From Arthrobacter sp. V1I7 (GTDB taxonomy: Bacteria > Actinomycetota > Actinomycetes > Actinomycetales > Micrococcaceae), in contig NZ_JAUSYS010000001.1 of the NCBI RefSeq assembly GCF_030817015.1, forward strand, positions 3,348,001 through 3,412,000: 64,000 nt of DNA. The letters run 5' to 3'. This document shows positions 53,140 through 62,118 of this stretch, piece after piece; position 1 is the first letter of the stretch, and the number at the start of each line of letters is the position of its first letter. The notes under the pieces were generated by a model. It was not told where the DNA came from and searched no databases. It was given only the letters and a program-made list of their open reading frames with translations. Position numbers and translations under genes: made by a program.

Positions 53140-54519
53140 TTAGACGGCGGTGCGCTCGGCAACGCGGCGCCATTCGTCGTCGAGGGCGGAAAGGAACTGG
53201 TCGCCGTTCTTGCTGTACACAAACGACTGGATGTAATTGTTGACCGGCACCGACGGCGGGAAGTACGTGACGGCGCCTTGGTAATAGCGCGCTTCCTTAA
53301 CCGAATCGCTGAGGCCGCTGATCTGCGGGTTGGTCACCGCCGGGGCGTCCTTGAGGGGCGAGAAGGCTGCGTTCTTTTCGTTGTAGGTGTTCACCACTGC
53401 CGGTTGCAGCAGATAGCCAACGAACCGCTCGGCCGCCGCCTTGTTGGGGGTGTTGCGGGTGATGGAGAGCGCCATGTCCACATTGACGCGGGCCTTGGTC
53501 TCTTCCGGGTTGTTGGTGACAGGCAACGGGAAGGTTCCGACCCGGATGGCGGGGTTGGCGGCAACGAGTTGGGACAGTGCCCAGGGGCCCTGCAGGTACA
53601 TGGCTGCCTCGCCTTTGGCGAATGCTGCGTTGCCGTCTGCGTAGTTCCTGCTGGCGGCGCCGTCCTGCGAGTAGGCGGCCAGTTGCAGCATCTTAGGTAG
53701 GGCGGGCCCAAAGTTGTTGGTGAATGATTCCGGGGCAGTTGCGCTGATGTCCGCGCCCTTGGCCATGATTTTGGTGAAGAATCCGGCGACGTCGAGCGTG
53801 CCTCCGATCGCGTAGTCGAACATGCCCTGTGCAAGGGTCCAGGTGTCCTTATACGTCCCGTAGATCGGGGCGATCCCTGCAGCCTTGAAGGTTTCGCAGG
53901 CTGCGAGGAACTCGTCCCAGGTGGCGGGAACGGCCACATCGTGGAGATCGAAGATGTCCCTGTTGTAGAGAACGCCTGCCGCGGCGACGGAGAACGGCAG
54001 GGCGTTGGTCTCGTTGCCGTTGTACTGTCCCCAGGAGCTGATCAGGTCCTGCATCTCAGGGTTGATCGTGGCGGCTGCTGGCAGGTCGGTGAGGTCGGCG
54101 AAGATGCCCTTTTTCACGAAGTCGGCAGTGGCCTGCGCGAAGCCGCGGGTCACGACGTCGGGCGGGTCGTTCCGCACCAGGCCTGGGACGAAGTTGCCCT
54201 CGTTGAAGTCCTGGATCACCCGAATGTCGGGGTTCAGCGCTTCGAAGTCCTTGATCACCCGGTCAAAGTAGTCAATGACCTCGGGCTTGTTCTGCATAAA
54301 ACGCAGGGTGGTGACGCCGTTCTGCTGGCCGGGTGTGGCGCCGCAGCCGGTGAGGGGAATCATTGCTGCGGCCCCTGCCAGGCCGGCAGCCCGGAGCAGT
54401 GTCCGTCTGCTGATCATCGCTCCGGGAATGGCGGCGTTCACAGGGCAGGGGCTGACGTGCGGAAGTTGCTTGGCCGGGGCCGTGGCGAGGGGCGGGCCGA
54501 GCTTCGGGATGCAGTTCAC
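53140..54519 (-). CDS. Alpha-glucoside ABC substrate-binding protein, Tat-type lipoprotein
   Basis: 459 residues. The signal peptide is of the twin-arginine kind (SRRTLLRAAGLAGAAAMIP) and ends in lipobox LTGC, so it should be exported folded and lipid-anchored. The body is solute-binding fold 1 (LRFMQNKPEVIDYFDRVIKDF, TWDEFLAACETFKAAGI, NAAFAKGEAAMYLQGPW). AAAGGAG lies correctly before a GTG at 54519, giving a 34-residue pre-region; the inner ATG 54417 has GGAG only two bases away. First gene of the operon. Confidence 0.9.
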   Translation of the reverse strand: MNCIPKLGPPLATAPAKQLPHVSPCPVNAAIPGAMISRRTLLRAAGLAGAAAMIPLTGCGATPGQQNGVTTLRFMQNKPEVIDYFDRVIKDFEALNPDIRVIQDFNEGNFVPGLVRNDPPDVVTRGFAQATADFVKKGIFADLTDLPAAATINPEMQDLISSWGQYNGNETNALPFSVAAAGVLYNRDIFDLHDVAVPATWDEFLAACETFKAAGIAPIYGTYKDTWTLAQGMFDYAIGGTLDVAGFFTKIMAKGADISATAPESFTNNFGPALPKMLQLAAYSQDGAASRNYADGNAAFAKGEAAMYLQGPWALSQLVAANPAIRVGTFPLPVTNNPEETKARVNVDMALSITRNTPNKAAAERFVGYLLQPAVVNTYNEKNAAFSPLKDAPAVTNPQISGLSDSVKEARYYQGAVTYFPPSVPVNNYIQSFVYSKNGDQFLSALDDEWRRVAERTAV

Positions 54520-54611
54520 AGTTGCTCCTTTGCAAAAAGCTGACTGAAGGGGGAAAAGTAGAGCGAGTGATCGGCGGCTGTCCGATCCCCCAGGCTCCAA
54601 GTCTTTTATTT

Positions 54612-54630
54612 GGAATCTAAATTTAGTTCC
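54612..54630. promoter_or_regulatory. Shared operator of the alpha-glucoside operon
   Basis: GGAATCTAAATTTAGTTCC is a palindrome (GGAA.CTAAATTTAG.TTCC) midway between the binding protein gene and the ROK regulator gene. It lies just downstream of the minus-strand -10 box, where a bound repressor would block transcription. Confidence 0.75.
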
Positions 54631-54636
54631 TAAAGT

Positions 54637-54666
54637 ATTATGTGGGGTAAACGACAGAGAGGTCAA
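54637..54666 (-). promoter_or_regulatory. Promoter of the alpha-glucoside operon
   Basis: On the minus strand TTGACC (54661-54666), 18 bases, CATAAT (54637-54642). The transcript would start inside the palindromic operator. Confidence 0.6.
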
Positions 54667-54670
54667 CACC

Positions 54671-55868
54671 ATGTCCGAAATATCGACAGCAACGCCCCAG
54701 TTGCTGCGCCGTGTGAGCGCCGGAGCTGTCCTGGACTTCATGCGCACGTCGGATGCGGTAACGATCACCGAGATCATGGAGGCGACCGGGCTGACGCGAG
54801 CCACCGCAATTGCGGTGTGTGAGGACCTCACGCAGCGGGGGTGGATTCGGGAGCTTGAGAACCAGCGGGCATTCGGTGGCTACCAGAAGGGCAGGCCGGC
54901 ACGGCGGTTCGAGCTCGACGAACACGCCGGCTACGTGCTGGGCATGGACGTCGGCATCTCCAAGGCCACCGTGGTGGTGTCCGACCTTCGGGGGGAAACC
55001 ACTGGGCAGGGCCAGCCAGCCGTTTGCCGGCGCCGAAATTTCGGCTGAGGAACGCCTGGCCGTCATTGACCGGACAGCCATGATGGCGCTGCACAGCATT
55101 GGCGCCTCGCCCGATTCCGTCCTTGCGGTCTGCGCCGGCATTGCCGCCCCCGTGGACCGCAACGGGGACGTGCTGGCGACTCAGCACTTCTGGGGACTGT
55201 TCGACGTCGGCCTGAAGTCAGCGCTGCGGGACCGGCGCGGTTGGACGGTGCTGCTGGAAAACGATGCCAACCTCGCAGCCCTGGGCGACCGCTGGCGCGG
55301 CGCAGCGGCGGGCCTGGACGACGTAGTGGTGATCCTCGCCAGTGAGCGCTTTGGTTCAGGAGTGATCGACGGCGGGCGGCTGTTGCACGGCAGCCGAGGC
55401 GGCGCCGGCGAACTGGCGATTCTGGAACACGTCCAGGGTGTGGGGGACACATTCGGCATCGCGAGCCTGGCCAGGGCCTGGGCGGCCGAGGCACTGGCCG
55501 GCAAGGCCAGGACGTCCCTCCGCGCCCATGCGGACGGCATCGAAGCCGAACACGTGTTTGCTGCCGCAGCGAACGGAGATGCGGTGGCGCTCAAGATTTT
55601 GGACCGCCTGGCGGACAGGATGGCCCGTGTCATTGGTACGGTGGCAACGATGTTCAACCCGGAACTCGTCGTCATTGGCGGCGCCGTCGCCAACTCCGCT
55701 GGCGTGCTGCTTGAACCGATCGCCAAGCGGCTGAAGGACTTCACAGTAACCCCCCCGCGCGTAGCCGTCTCCCCGCTGGGCGACTCAATCGTGACAATAG
55801 GGGCTGTACGCGGGGCGCTGGACTACGTGGAAGAGAACTCCCTGGACTTGGAACTAAGGGCGGATTGA
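54671..55868 (+). pseudogene. ROK family repressor gene, frameshifted
   Basis: The first part encodes an HTH (VTITEIMEATGLTRATAIAVCEDL) and the start of a ROK sugar-binding domain up to VVVSDLRGE. The rest, LGRASQPFAGAEISAEERL to EENSLDLELRAD, continues one base out of frame. The break is at a GGGGGG run near 54991; with five G the protein would be a normal ~398 residues. The sugar domain keeps NDANLAALGDRWRG and HGSRGGAGELAI. It should repress the divergent operon through 54612-54630. Either a sequencing error in a homopolymer, or a recent loss that would derepress the operon. Confidence 0.85.
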
Positions 55869-55881
55869 CCGGGCTCATACC

Positions 55882-56112
55882 GTGGCGGAGGTCGCTCTCG
55901 CCACGGGCTCCCCGCGGGCTTCCGAGTATGTGGACCGGCTGGCGGCGCTGGCAAGCCGCAGCGGCATGCGCGAGTTCGTGGTCCGGGCACAGTCGCACCG
56001 GGCGGTCCTCGGTGACGAGGCCGCCGCCCAGGCTGTGCCCTGGCTGGCGAAAGAGATCGACAACCCTGCGCTGACCGCGTTCCTGAACCGGCGCCACGGC
56101 GTCTCCCCGTGA
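55882..56112 (+). pseudogene. C-terminal remnant of an unknown regulator
   Basis: 76 codons from GTG 55882 (MAEVALATGSPRASEYVDRLAALASRSGMREFVVRAQ...). The text reads like the last helical repeats of a large ATPase/LuxR-type regulator and starts abruptly 14 bases after the ROK gene; no ribosome site is seen. Most likely a truncated gene; a small real protein is possible. Confidence 0.45.
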
Positions 56113-56231
56113 TTGGAGCGTGTCCGGGGGCGGTTCCCGGAACCCCTGTCCCGCCGTCGTCCGCGGGACTACCATGCAGCTGTAGCGATGGGATTACCAC
56201 CGCGCTGTCCCTGCGTGGAAGGAAATCTGTC

Positions 56232-56582
56232 ATGGAATGCATTACGTGGTTCGCGCCTATCCTGCCCGGGAAAATGGACGAGTGGAGGGCGTTGGTCGAG
56301 GAGATCAAGGGCCCGCGCTGGGAGGAGCAGGTAGGGTCGTGGCAGCGCATGGGCGTCACCCGGGAGGTGGCCAGCCTGATGCAGACGCCGGAAGGGGATT
56401 TCGTCTGCCTGTTCCATGAGGCCGAAGATCTCGCGAAGGCGTACCAGTCGCTCGCGACGTCCGAGGACCCCTTCGATGTCTGGTTCCGGGGGCAGCTGGC
56501 GAGCGTGCACGGGGTGACGGCCGAGATGCTGCAGGGCCCTCTGCCGGCCAAGGTGTTCTTCGACTACCGCGACGCCGGTTGA
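56232..56582 (+). CDS. DUF6176-like small cytoplasmic protein
   Basis: 116 residues, MECITWFAPILPGKMDEWRALVEEIKGPR..., a ferredoxin-like fold resembling DUF6176. ATG 56232 with GGAAGGA upstream. Its stop overlaps the next start (TTGA), so the two are coupled. Confidence 0.7.
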   Translation: MECITWFAPILPGKMDEWRALVEEIKGPRWEEQVGSWQRMGVTREVASLMQTPEGDFVCLFHEAEDLAKAYQSLATSEDPFDVWFRGQLASVHGVTAEMLQGPLPAKVFFDYRDAG

Positions 56583-56884
56583 AGGTGACGGCGTCGTACT
56601 CGTTCCGCGGCGAGCTGTGGCACTACCCGGAGGAAGCCGGGTGGCACTTCATCACGTTGCCTCAGGATCTGGCTGCGGAGTTCCGGGACGACCCCGCTCC
56701 CGTCCGCAAGGCCTTCGGTTCCGTGAAGGTGAGCGCCTCAATCGCCGGGCAGCGCTGGTCCACGTCGGTCTTCTGGGACAGCAAGAGCGACTCGTATCTG
56801 CTGCCGGTCAAGAAGAGCGTTCGGGCCGCGGCGGGCATCCGCGCCGGTGACGAGGTCGACGTCGAACTCGAGCTTGGTGGTTGA
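56579..56884 (+). CDS. DUF1905 domain protein
   Basis: 101 residues: SYSFRGELWHYPEEAGWHFITLP, GSVKVSASIAGQRWSTSVFWD and LPVKKSVRAAAGIRAGDEVDVELEL, the whole DUF1905 domain. No YdeI helix follows. Start is the TTG at 56579 (coupled to the gene before) or the GTG at 56585. Confidence 0.85.
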   Translation: MKVTASYSFRGELWHYPEEAGWHFITLPQDLAAEFRDDPAPVRKAFGSVKVSASIAGQRWSTSVFWDSKSDSYLLPVKKSVRAAAGIRAGDEVDVELELGG

Positions 56885-56995
56885 GCCTCCCGAGACCGCA
56901 CACCCGGGTTAAACAAAAGCAGGGCCCGTCAAAGACGGACCCTGCTCGAAACCTGTAAGGTTCCGGACTCAAAAGAGTTAGCTGAAAGCTAAGTC

Positions 56996-57199
56996 TTAGA
57001 GAGCCTGGATGTTTACGGCCTGGGGACCCTTGGGGCCCTGCTCGGTTTCGAAGGAGACCTTCTGGTTCTCTTCGAGGGAGCGGAAGCCGGAAGAGGCGAT
57101 CGCGGAGTAGTGTGCGAAGACGTCCTGTGAGGAGTCATCGGGGGAAATGAAGCCGAAGCCCTTTTCAGCGTTAAACCATTTGACGGTACCAGTAGCCAT
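56996..57199 (-). CDS. cspA: Cold-shock protein
   Basis: 67 residues: [19 protein letters not shown] with RNP1 (KGFGFI) and RNP2 (VFAHYSAI), one OB domain binding single-stranded RNA/DNA. The 5' leader is T-rich just before the start, as in cold-shock genes, which often carry long regulatory leaders. Confidence 0.96.
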   Translation of the reverse strand: MATGTVKWFNAEKGFGFISPDDSSQDVFAHYSAIASSGFRSLEENQKVSFETEQGPKGPQAVNIQAL

Positions 57200-57373
57200 T
57201 ATTTTTTGTCCTTCGTGAAGGTGGAGGAAAAGTCCCGACTTTCGGGTCCTCCGGTGTGGGGTGCTCAAAACCGCTGCTTCAGAAGAACAAGGTCTTGCAA
57301 CCTTGCGTACTGCCTGAACTACGAACTGCATAAACACAACAACAGGATCAACCCTACAGGAGATTTCCGGGGC

Positions 57374-57618
57374 GGATTACCACTAGCCCGGGAACGCCGC
57401 GGCCTACCCGCAAAAAACGGCGAAACCATCGACGTCACGAACAACGGCGAACTAGCCGCCACACTGATCCCGCCGTCCTCCTCCCCCTTCGAGCGGCTGC
57501 TGCTGGCAGGGCAGGTCCGGCCGGCAGCGGACGGCGCCGTCGACTTTCGGACGCTGCCGCGCGTCCACGCGGGCTCCGGCACGGCGGAAATCCTGGCGAC
57601 CTCCGCGGGGACCATTGA
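57374..57618 (+). pseudogene. Eroded prevent-host-death antitoxin
   Basis: The frame with GETIDVTNNGELAATLIPPSS is a Phd/YefM-type antitoxin core, continuing to RTLPRVHAGSGTAEILA. The N-terminus lacks a start and is compressed (LARERRGLPAKN). The natural end, DLRGDH-stop, is seen at 57600-57618 but one base out of frame. In that frame the stop TGA overlaps the TTG of the toxin gene, confirming the original pair. Confidence 0.75.
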
Positions 57619-58034
57619 TCATCTACGTGGACACGTCGGCTGTCCTCAAACTGGTGGTGGAGGAGAAGGAATCGACCTCCGCCGCCGAGTTTCTCTCAAC
57701 AGCGGCGGCCCGCGGCGACAAGCTGGTCGCGTCCATGCTGCTCTACACGGAACTTCATTGCGCAGCACACCGCCGCGGTTTTCCGGCCGGGCTGGTCAAT
57801 GCCGTGCTCGGCGGAATCAATCTGCTGGATCTGGCGCGCTCGGATCTCATGTACGCGGCCGCACTGCCCGGCGGTTCGCGCAGCGCAGGTGCCATCCATC
57901 TCGCGGCGGCCATCCGGCTGCAGGCCGACGTCCTGGTTGCCTACCACGCCGAACTGCTGGCCGCCGCGGTGGACGCCGGCCTCAACGTCCTGTCCCCGGG
58001 CAGCCGGGCTCCTTCCGCCGGCGATCGGGACTGA
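57615..58034 (+). CDS. PIN-domain (VapC-like) toxin, catalytic site partly lost
   Basis: 139 residues. PIN start IIYVDTSAVLKLVVEE with the first Asp, and the Glu in YTELHCAAHR. The third acid, usually in a LDAIHLA segment, is replaced (SAGAIHLAAA), and the fourth, usually TYD, reads AYHAEL. Two of four metal-binding residues are therefore missing, so nuclease activity is doubtful. TTG start overlaps the antitoxin stop. Confidence 0.8.
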   Translation: MIIYVDTSAVLKLVVEEKESTSAAEFLSTAAARGDKLVASMLLYTELHCAAHRRGFPAGLVNAVLGGINLLDLARSDLMYAAALPGGSRSAGAIHLAAAIRLQADVLVAYHAELLAAAVDAGLNVLSPGSRAPSAGDRD

Positions 58035-58132
58035 GCGGACAGTAATCCGAAGGAATCTCAATGATGTTGTCAACGGATGGCGTGTCGCTTGGGTTGTCCC
58101 GGCCGGTTATGGCCGGGACAACCCAAGAGCTT

Positions 58133-58562
58133 TTAGCTGATCCAGCCGGGGTAGGGCTTAGGGTCCTGCTCCGGCAGTTCAGCGGCGGTGGCGGGGAGGT
58201 TGTCCGGCCATCGGACTGGCCTGACGCCCAGTGGAAGAACACCTCGTCGGTGATCGCTTCGAAGCAGGCGTCCTGGAACCGGAACCAGTAGGTGGAGGTG
58301 TCGCCCTCGACGCAGGTTCCGTAGCCGAACAGTTCCCCGCCGTTGTCGCGGGTGCGGGCGATGGCGAAGATGATGTAGGGCCAGGATCCGGTGTCCATCC
58401 CTCGCTTCCCCAGTTCGGCAGGACGGACCAGGCGGTGCCTTCGAGGGCGTCCATCCAGTCGTACCCGTCCCCGGTCCGGTCGCGGCCGGAAGAACCGGCG
58501 CGGTAACCGGTTCCGTGGCCGTTGCCGGAACAGGGATCACCGGAGAACCGGAAGATCCACAT
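58133..58562 (-). pseudogene. Unknown protein with two frameshifts
   Basis: Begins at ATG 58562 (WIFRFSGDPCSGNGHGTGY, YDWMDALEGTAWSVLPNWG), shifts frame near 58405 to MDTGSWPYIIFAIARTRDNGGELFGYGTCVEGDTSTYWFRFQD and near 58200 to PDNLPATAAELPEQ, with a proper stop at 58133. Joined, these give about 142 residues with no known family. Confidence 0.65.
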
Positions 58563-58741
58563 TTCCCCGCGGCTGACCACCGCGGGGAAACAGCCAAAGG
58601 CCCGGCGCGCAGCGCTTTTGTGCGCCGGCTTTGCTTCGCGCCTGGCGCACCGGACCTGGCCCCGTGCCGTCACAGATCGCGGCGGATAGGGAGCCACCGG
58701 GACGCGGGGCCATCCGGGTCCCGCGTGAGGCACGCTTCCGC

Positions 58742-59035
58742 TCAGCGCCGGGTCCGGGCCGCCGCCAAATCCCGCTCCAGCCGCCGGTTCACCGCCTCAA
58801 GACGAAGGACCACGCGGATGCCGGCCAGATTCAGACCGTCCTCGAGCAGTGCGCTGATCCGGCGCAGGGTCTCCAGGTCCTGTTCACTGTACCGGCGGGT
58901 TCCCCGGACCGTCCGGCCAGGTTCCAGCAAGCCTTTGCGCTCATACAGGCGAAGGTTCTGCTGTCCCATCCCCACCAGTTCCGCGGCCACGGAAATGGCA
59001 TACACCCCGGCGGTAATCCCGGTTTTCCGCTCCAT
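58742..59035 (-). CDS. hspR: HspR-type heat-shock repressor (MerR family)
   Basis: 97 residues. The MerR-type [41 protein letters not shown] and the [15 protein letters not shown] segment are the HspR pattern. HspR represses chaperone genes at low temperature. It is divergent from hsp20 (59171); no exact CTTGAGT/ACTCAAG (HAIR) site is seen in the 135 bases between, so its target site here is unclear. Confidence 0.85.
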   Translation of the reverse strand: MERKTGITAGVYAISVAAELVGMGQQNLRLYERKGLLEPGRTVRGTRRYSEQDLETLRRISALLEDGLNLAGIRVVLRLEAVNRRLERDLAAARTRR

Positions 59036-59066
59036 CGGATCCTCCTCAAAACCCGAATAAACCCCT

Positions 59067-59104
59067 TGCCCCAGTTTCACACCAGTGCTATAAAAAATCT
59101 ATAC
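59067..59104 (+). promoter_or_regulatory. hsp20 promoter with shared 24-bp element, copy 1
   Basis: TTGCCC (59067-59072), 17 bases, TATAAA (59090-59095). The 24 bases CACCAGTGCTATAAAAAATC-TATA (59081-59104) occur identically at 61759-61782 before the second Hsp20 gene. Confidence 0.7.
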
Positions 59105-59170
59105 CAGCCACAACAGGTAGAGCGGGCTGGGACGGAATGATCGCACCGATCTGGAAGGAGTGAGGAGACC

Positions 59171-59596
59171 ATGCTGATGCGTACCGACCCGTTCCGCGAG
59201 CTCGACAGGCTCGCCCAGCAGGTCCTTGGCACCACAGCCCGGCCGGCCGCCATGCCCATGGACGCGTGGCAGGACGGGGAAGAATTCGTCGTCGCGTTCG
59301 ATCTGCCCGGGGTCGCGGTGGATTCGGTGGACATCGACGTCGAACGCAACGTCCTGACTGTGAAGGCAGAGCGCAAGGACCCGGCCGGTGAAAATACCGA
59401 GCTGATTGCCGCCGAACGTCCCCGCGGTGTCTTCAGCCGCCAGCTCATCCTCGGCGATGCCCTGGATACCGACGCGGTGAAGGCCAGCTACGACGCCGGG
59501 GTGCTGACGCTGCGGATCCCGGTGGCCGAAAAAGCGAAACCGCGCCGGATCGAGATCGCATCGGACAAGACCCCGCGTCAGGAAATCAACGCCTAG
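59171..59596 (+). CDS. Small heat-shock protein Hsp20
   Basis: 141 residues. Short N-arm [20 protein letters not shown], alpha-crystallin domain (about 30-125: [54 protein letters not shown]). ATP-independent holdase. AAGGAG and TGAGGAG lie before the ATG. Confidence 0.95.
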   Translation: MLMRTDPFRELDRLAQQVLGTTARPAAMPMDAWQDGEEFVVAFDLPGVAVDSVDIDVERNVLTVKAERKDPAGENTELIAAERPRGVFSRQLILGDALDTDAVKASYDAGVLTLRIPVAEKAKPRRIEIASDKTPRQEINA

Positions 59597-59730
59597 AAAC
59601 GCGTCCGGGTCAGGCCCGCAGGACCGGGAGCATTGGACCGGCCGCCAGCAAGTCAAGGGCGATGCAGAGCAGCCACGCCACCGCGCCAGTTGCGCACCGA
59701 AAAAGCGGCCCCCGACGATGCCTCCCCACC

Positions 59731-59763
59731 GATGGTCCCCGGCCTCACAGGCCGGGGACCATC
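59731..59763 (+). terminator. Terminator hairpin after hsp20
   Basis: 14-bp stem GATGGTCCCCGGCC / GGCCGGGGACCATC with a TCACA loop, between hsp20 and the J-domain gene. No U run. Confidence 0.65.
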
Positions 59764-59835
59764 CCCGCCCCTCACCGCACTCCAGGGCCTTGGGGGGCGG
59801 ACAGGACGAGGAAACAGCAGACAGAAAACCGGACC

Positions 59836-60333
59836 ATGAAAGAGCACAGCCCGGATCCCTACGAGGTTCTCCATCTCAGGCCCGCCGCGACGGCCCGTGA
59901 TGTTACCCGCGCCTACCGGTCGCTGGTGCGCACCCATCATCCCGACACCCGCGCCCCTGAAACAGTGGACGCCGGTCCGGAATCCAGCGCACAGGAGCTC
60001 CACGACATCATGGACGCCTACGCCGTTCTCGGCGACCCGGTCAGGCGGGCTGCCTACGACCGGCAGCGGCGCGGATCCCCGCCGCCGGAACCAGCACCGT
60101 CGCCGCCGCCACACGAGCCATCCAGGGCTGGACCACCCAGCCGGTCCGGGCCTGCCCTGATCATCGGCCCGGTGCGGTTGGAAAACCCCGGGCAACAGGC
60201 TACCGGACAGCCGGACAGCGGACGGCAGATTACCGGCCGATGGGATCTGTTCGGCCGGCTGCCGCACCGTGGAGCGCAGGGTGAAGAACCGGCCCCTGGC
60301 GAGTACCGGATCCTGTGGTGGGTCCGCCGGTGA
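59836..60333 (+). CDS. J-domain (DnaJ-like) protein
   Basis: 165 residues. J domain at about residues 6-75 with the HPD motif in RTHHPDTR. After it come Pro/Ser-rich residues and LIIGPVRLENPGQQ, ending WDLFGRLPHRG...YRILWWVRR. No Gly/Phe or zinc region, so it is a class III co-chaperone that should stimulate a DnaK ATPase. Fits the heat-shock block. Confidence 0.88.
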   Translation: MKEHSPDPYEVLHLRPAATARDVTRAYRSLVRTHHPDTRAPETVDAGPESSAQELHDIMDAYAVLGDPVRRAAYDRQRRGSPPPEPAPSPPPHEPSRAGPPSRSGPALIIGPVRLENPGQQATGQPDSGRQITGRWDLFGRLPHRGAQGEEPAPGEYRILWWVRR

Positions 60334-60391
60334 AACAGCCACACCCTGCCCCGCTGGCCGTCACACCGCACGCCCCTGAAAGGAACCTGCC

Positions 60392-60774
60392 ATGAGCGCC
60401 TGGCGCCCGTACGATCAACTTCTGCTGCCGGCGTTTCACGAACGGTTTGAACAGCGCTGGGGCAAAGGAACGGCCCCGTTCCTTGACCCCACGGTCCAGG
60501 TCCACCTTCAACCCCTGCCCCGGGCCCAATGGATCAACGCCGACACCGGCGCGGCCATCGCCGTGGTCCCCATCTGGGCCGAGGACACCCGTCACCGCTC
60601 CTTCGGCATCTTCTACCTGCCCCCTCCGGGGACATCTGGGTATTGCACCCCGGACACACGGCCCACATCGAGCCAGGCAAAACAAACACCGACGAACAGA
60701 TCACCCTCCGCAACGACGTCTTCAGAAAAGCCGTAGACCACGCCCAGGAATTCATCTACGGCACCCAGCTCTAA
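60392..60774 (+). pseudogene. Unknown protein of the heat-shock block, frameshifted
   Basis: MSAWRPYDQLLLPAFHERFEQRWG...GIFYLPPP continues one base out of frame as SGDIWVLHPGHTAHIEPGKTNTDEQITLRNDVFRKAVDHAQEF. The break is at about 60625-60635 in a CCCCTCCGGGGA run. Joined length is about 127 residues. No family recognised; ribosome site AAAGGA is good. Confidence 0.6.
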
Positions 60775-60892
60775 ACAAGCGCACAACCCCGCCCATGGCC
60801 CGGGCTTGTCCCCGCTGCCGCTTCAGAAAGGCCGGCAAGCGGACCTGCCTTCTCCGGCTGTGCAACGGAACATCTTGGAAAGGAGATTCAGC

Positions 60893-61213
60893 ATGTCCAT
60901 CCTGTACATGGAGGAGGGCTTCGGGCCGCACGCGGACCGGGGCTTCGACTCCGGCTCAACCCGGCTGGAACGCAGCGGCCTGCGCCCGGATCCGGGAGGC
61001 AACACAGACCGGCACTCGCGCGAACTGGTCCGGCACATCCTCAGCCTGGAAGCGGAGCGGGTCCCCGCCGTCACCGCAGAACTCTTCGCCGAAGCCATCG
61101 CCGTCGCAAATGCCGTGCGCCAAGCCCAGGGCCGGGGACCCGTCACCTCATACCGGGCCCGGGACTTCTGGGAAATCCTCAAGGAACTCATCGACAGCGT
61201 CCTCGACCAATAA
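60893..61213 (+). CDS. Small helical protein, unknown
   Basis: 106 residues. N-terminus MSILYMEEGFGPHADRGFDSGS, then helices (RELVRHILSLEAERVPAVTAELFAEAIAVANAVRQAQG). ATG follows AAGGAG (60880-60885). It may belong with the stress proteins, but no function can be given. Confidence 0.65.
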   Translation: MSILYMEEGFGPHADRGFDSGSTRLERSGLRPDPGGNTDRHSRELVRHILSLEAERVPAVTAELFAEAIAVANAVRQAQGRGPVTSYRARDFWEILKELIDSVLDQ

Positions 61214-61327
61214 GTCCTCAGACCAATAACGGAAGCCCCCACCCTGCCTTCGCAGGTGCAGGCGCCGGGGAAGATCCGCCCTCCTCCACCACGCCTCCTG
61301 GAACCCGTCCGTGGAGCGGCATAGTTT

Positions 61328-61627
61328 CTAGCCGGCGTCTTCGCGGGCGTCAGGGTAATCCTCCTCGTCGTCGGCGGACAGTCCCAAAGCCGCCTCGATC
61401 AGGTCTGCTTCGTCGGCCTCCGCTTCCGCCGTGGCGATCCCGTCGTAGCCGGCACTGCCGGGCTGCACGGCCCTGCCCTGGTCGATGAAGTCCGCCTGCG
61501 GGACGCCGTCGGGCAACAGCTCCATTTCCGGCAACTCCTCGGGGCTTTCTGGCAGCACGGGCGTCCGCTGCTCTAAGGCGTCGGCTTCCGGCACCTCGGA
61601 GCCGGTTTCCTCTGGCTCGACATTCAT
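61328..61627 (-). CDS. Acidic small protein, unknown
   Basis: 99 residues, about one third Asp/Glu, disordered (MNVEPEETGSEVPEADALEQRT...ADDEEDYPDAREDAG). AGGGAGG lies nine bases before the ATG. Convergent with the gene at 60893. Confidence 0.6.
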   Translation of the reverse strand: MNVEPEETGSEVPEADALEQRTPVLPESPEELPEMELLPDGVPQADFIDQGRAVQPGSAGYDGIATAEAEADEADLIEAALGLSADDEEDYPDAREDAG

Positions 61628-61743
61628 CGTCCACCTCCCTGTAACCGGTGTAATTCACTGCGGCGCCGGGTTGCTTGGGTGTCTCCCCCATTGCGCGTCC
61701 ACCCGAAACCAACTTCGCAATGCCAAATTCGGCCGCAATCCTC

Positions 61744-61782
61744 TTGCACCAATCTTTGCACCAGTGCTATAAAAAATCTATA
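61744..61782 (+). promoter_or_regulatory. Second copy of the hsp20 promoter element
   Basis: TTGCAC (61744-61749), 18 bases, TATAAA (61768-61773), inside the 24-bp segment identical to 59081-59104. Confidence 0.7.
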
Positions 61783-61848
61783 GCAATGGATACATATCGG
61801 CTGCCGCCTTGAGGGAATCAGCGAACCCTGAGAGTGGAGGCGGGAACC

Positions 61849-62081
61849 ATGTTGATGCGCACTGACCCTTTCCGTGAACTGGACCGGATCGCCCAGCAGG
61901 TTTTCGGCACGGCGGCGATGCCAATGGACGCCTGGCGGGAAGGCCAGGAATTCGTGGCCGCGTTCGACCTGCCCGGCGTGGATATCGAATCGGTGAATCT
62001 GGACGTGGAGCAACATACGCTGACCGTCCGCGCCCGCGCCCCGACGGCGCATCGGCAGCAAGTACCCGGAGTCCGAATTGA
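61849..62081 (+). pseudogene. Second Hsp20 gene, internally deleted
   Basis: [63 protein letters not shown] matches the first 60 residues of the Hsp20 at 59171, then similarity stops. A short tail in another frame runs to a TGA at 62079, immediately before a hairpin (62084-62118). The likeliest history is a deletion joining the first half to the last few codons with a shift. The frame as read stays open to 62205. Confidence 0.75.
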
Positions 62082-62083
62082 AA

Positions 62084-62118
62084 CGGTGCTCCCCGCCGGG
62101 GATGGGCGGGGAGCACCG
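62084..62118 (+). terminator. Hairpin after the second Hsp20 gene
   Basis: 14-bp stem CGGTGCTCCCCGCC / GGCGGGGAGCACCG with a 7-base loop; probably the native terminator of the damaged Hsp20 gene. Confidence 0.65.

Noticed and set aside
54671..55048. A stand-alone 125-residue HTH protein
   Set aside because: The ROK domain clearly continues in the next frame, so this is the first part of a frameshifted gene and not a separate short regulator.
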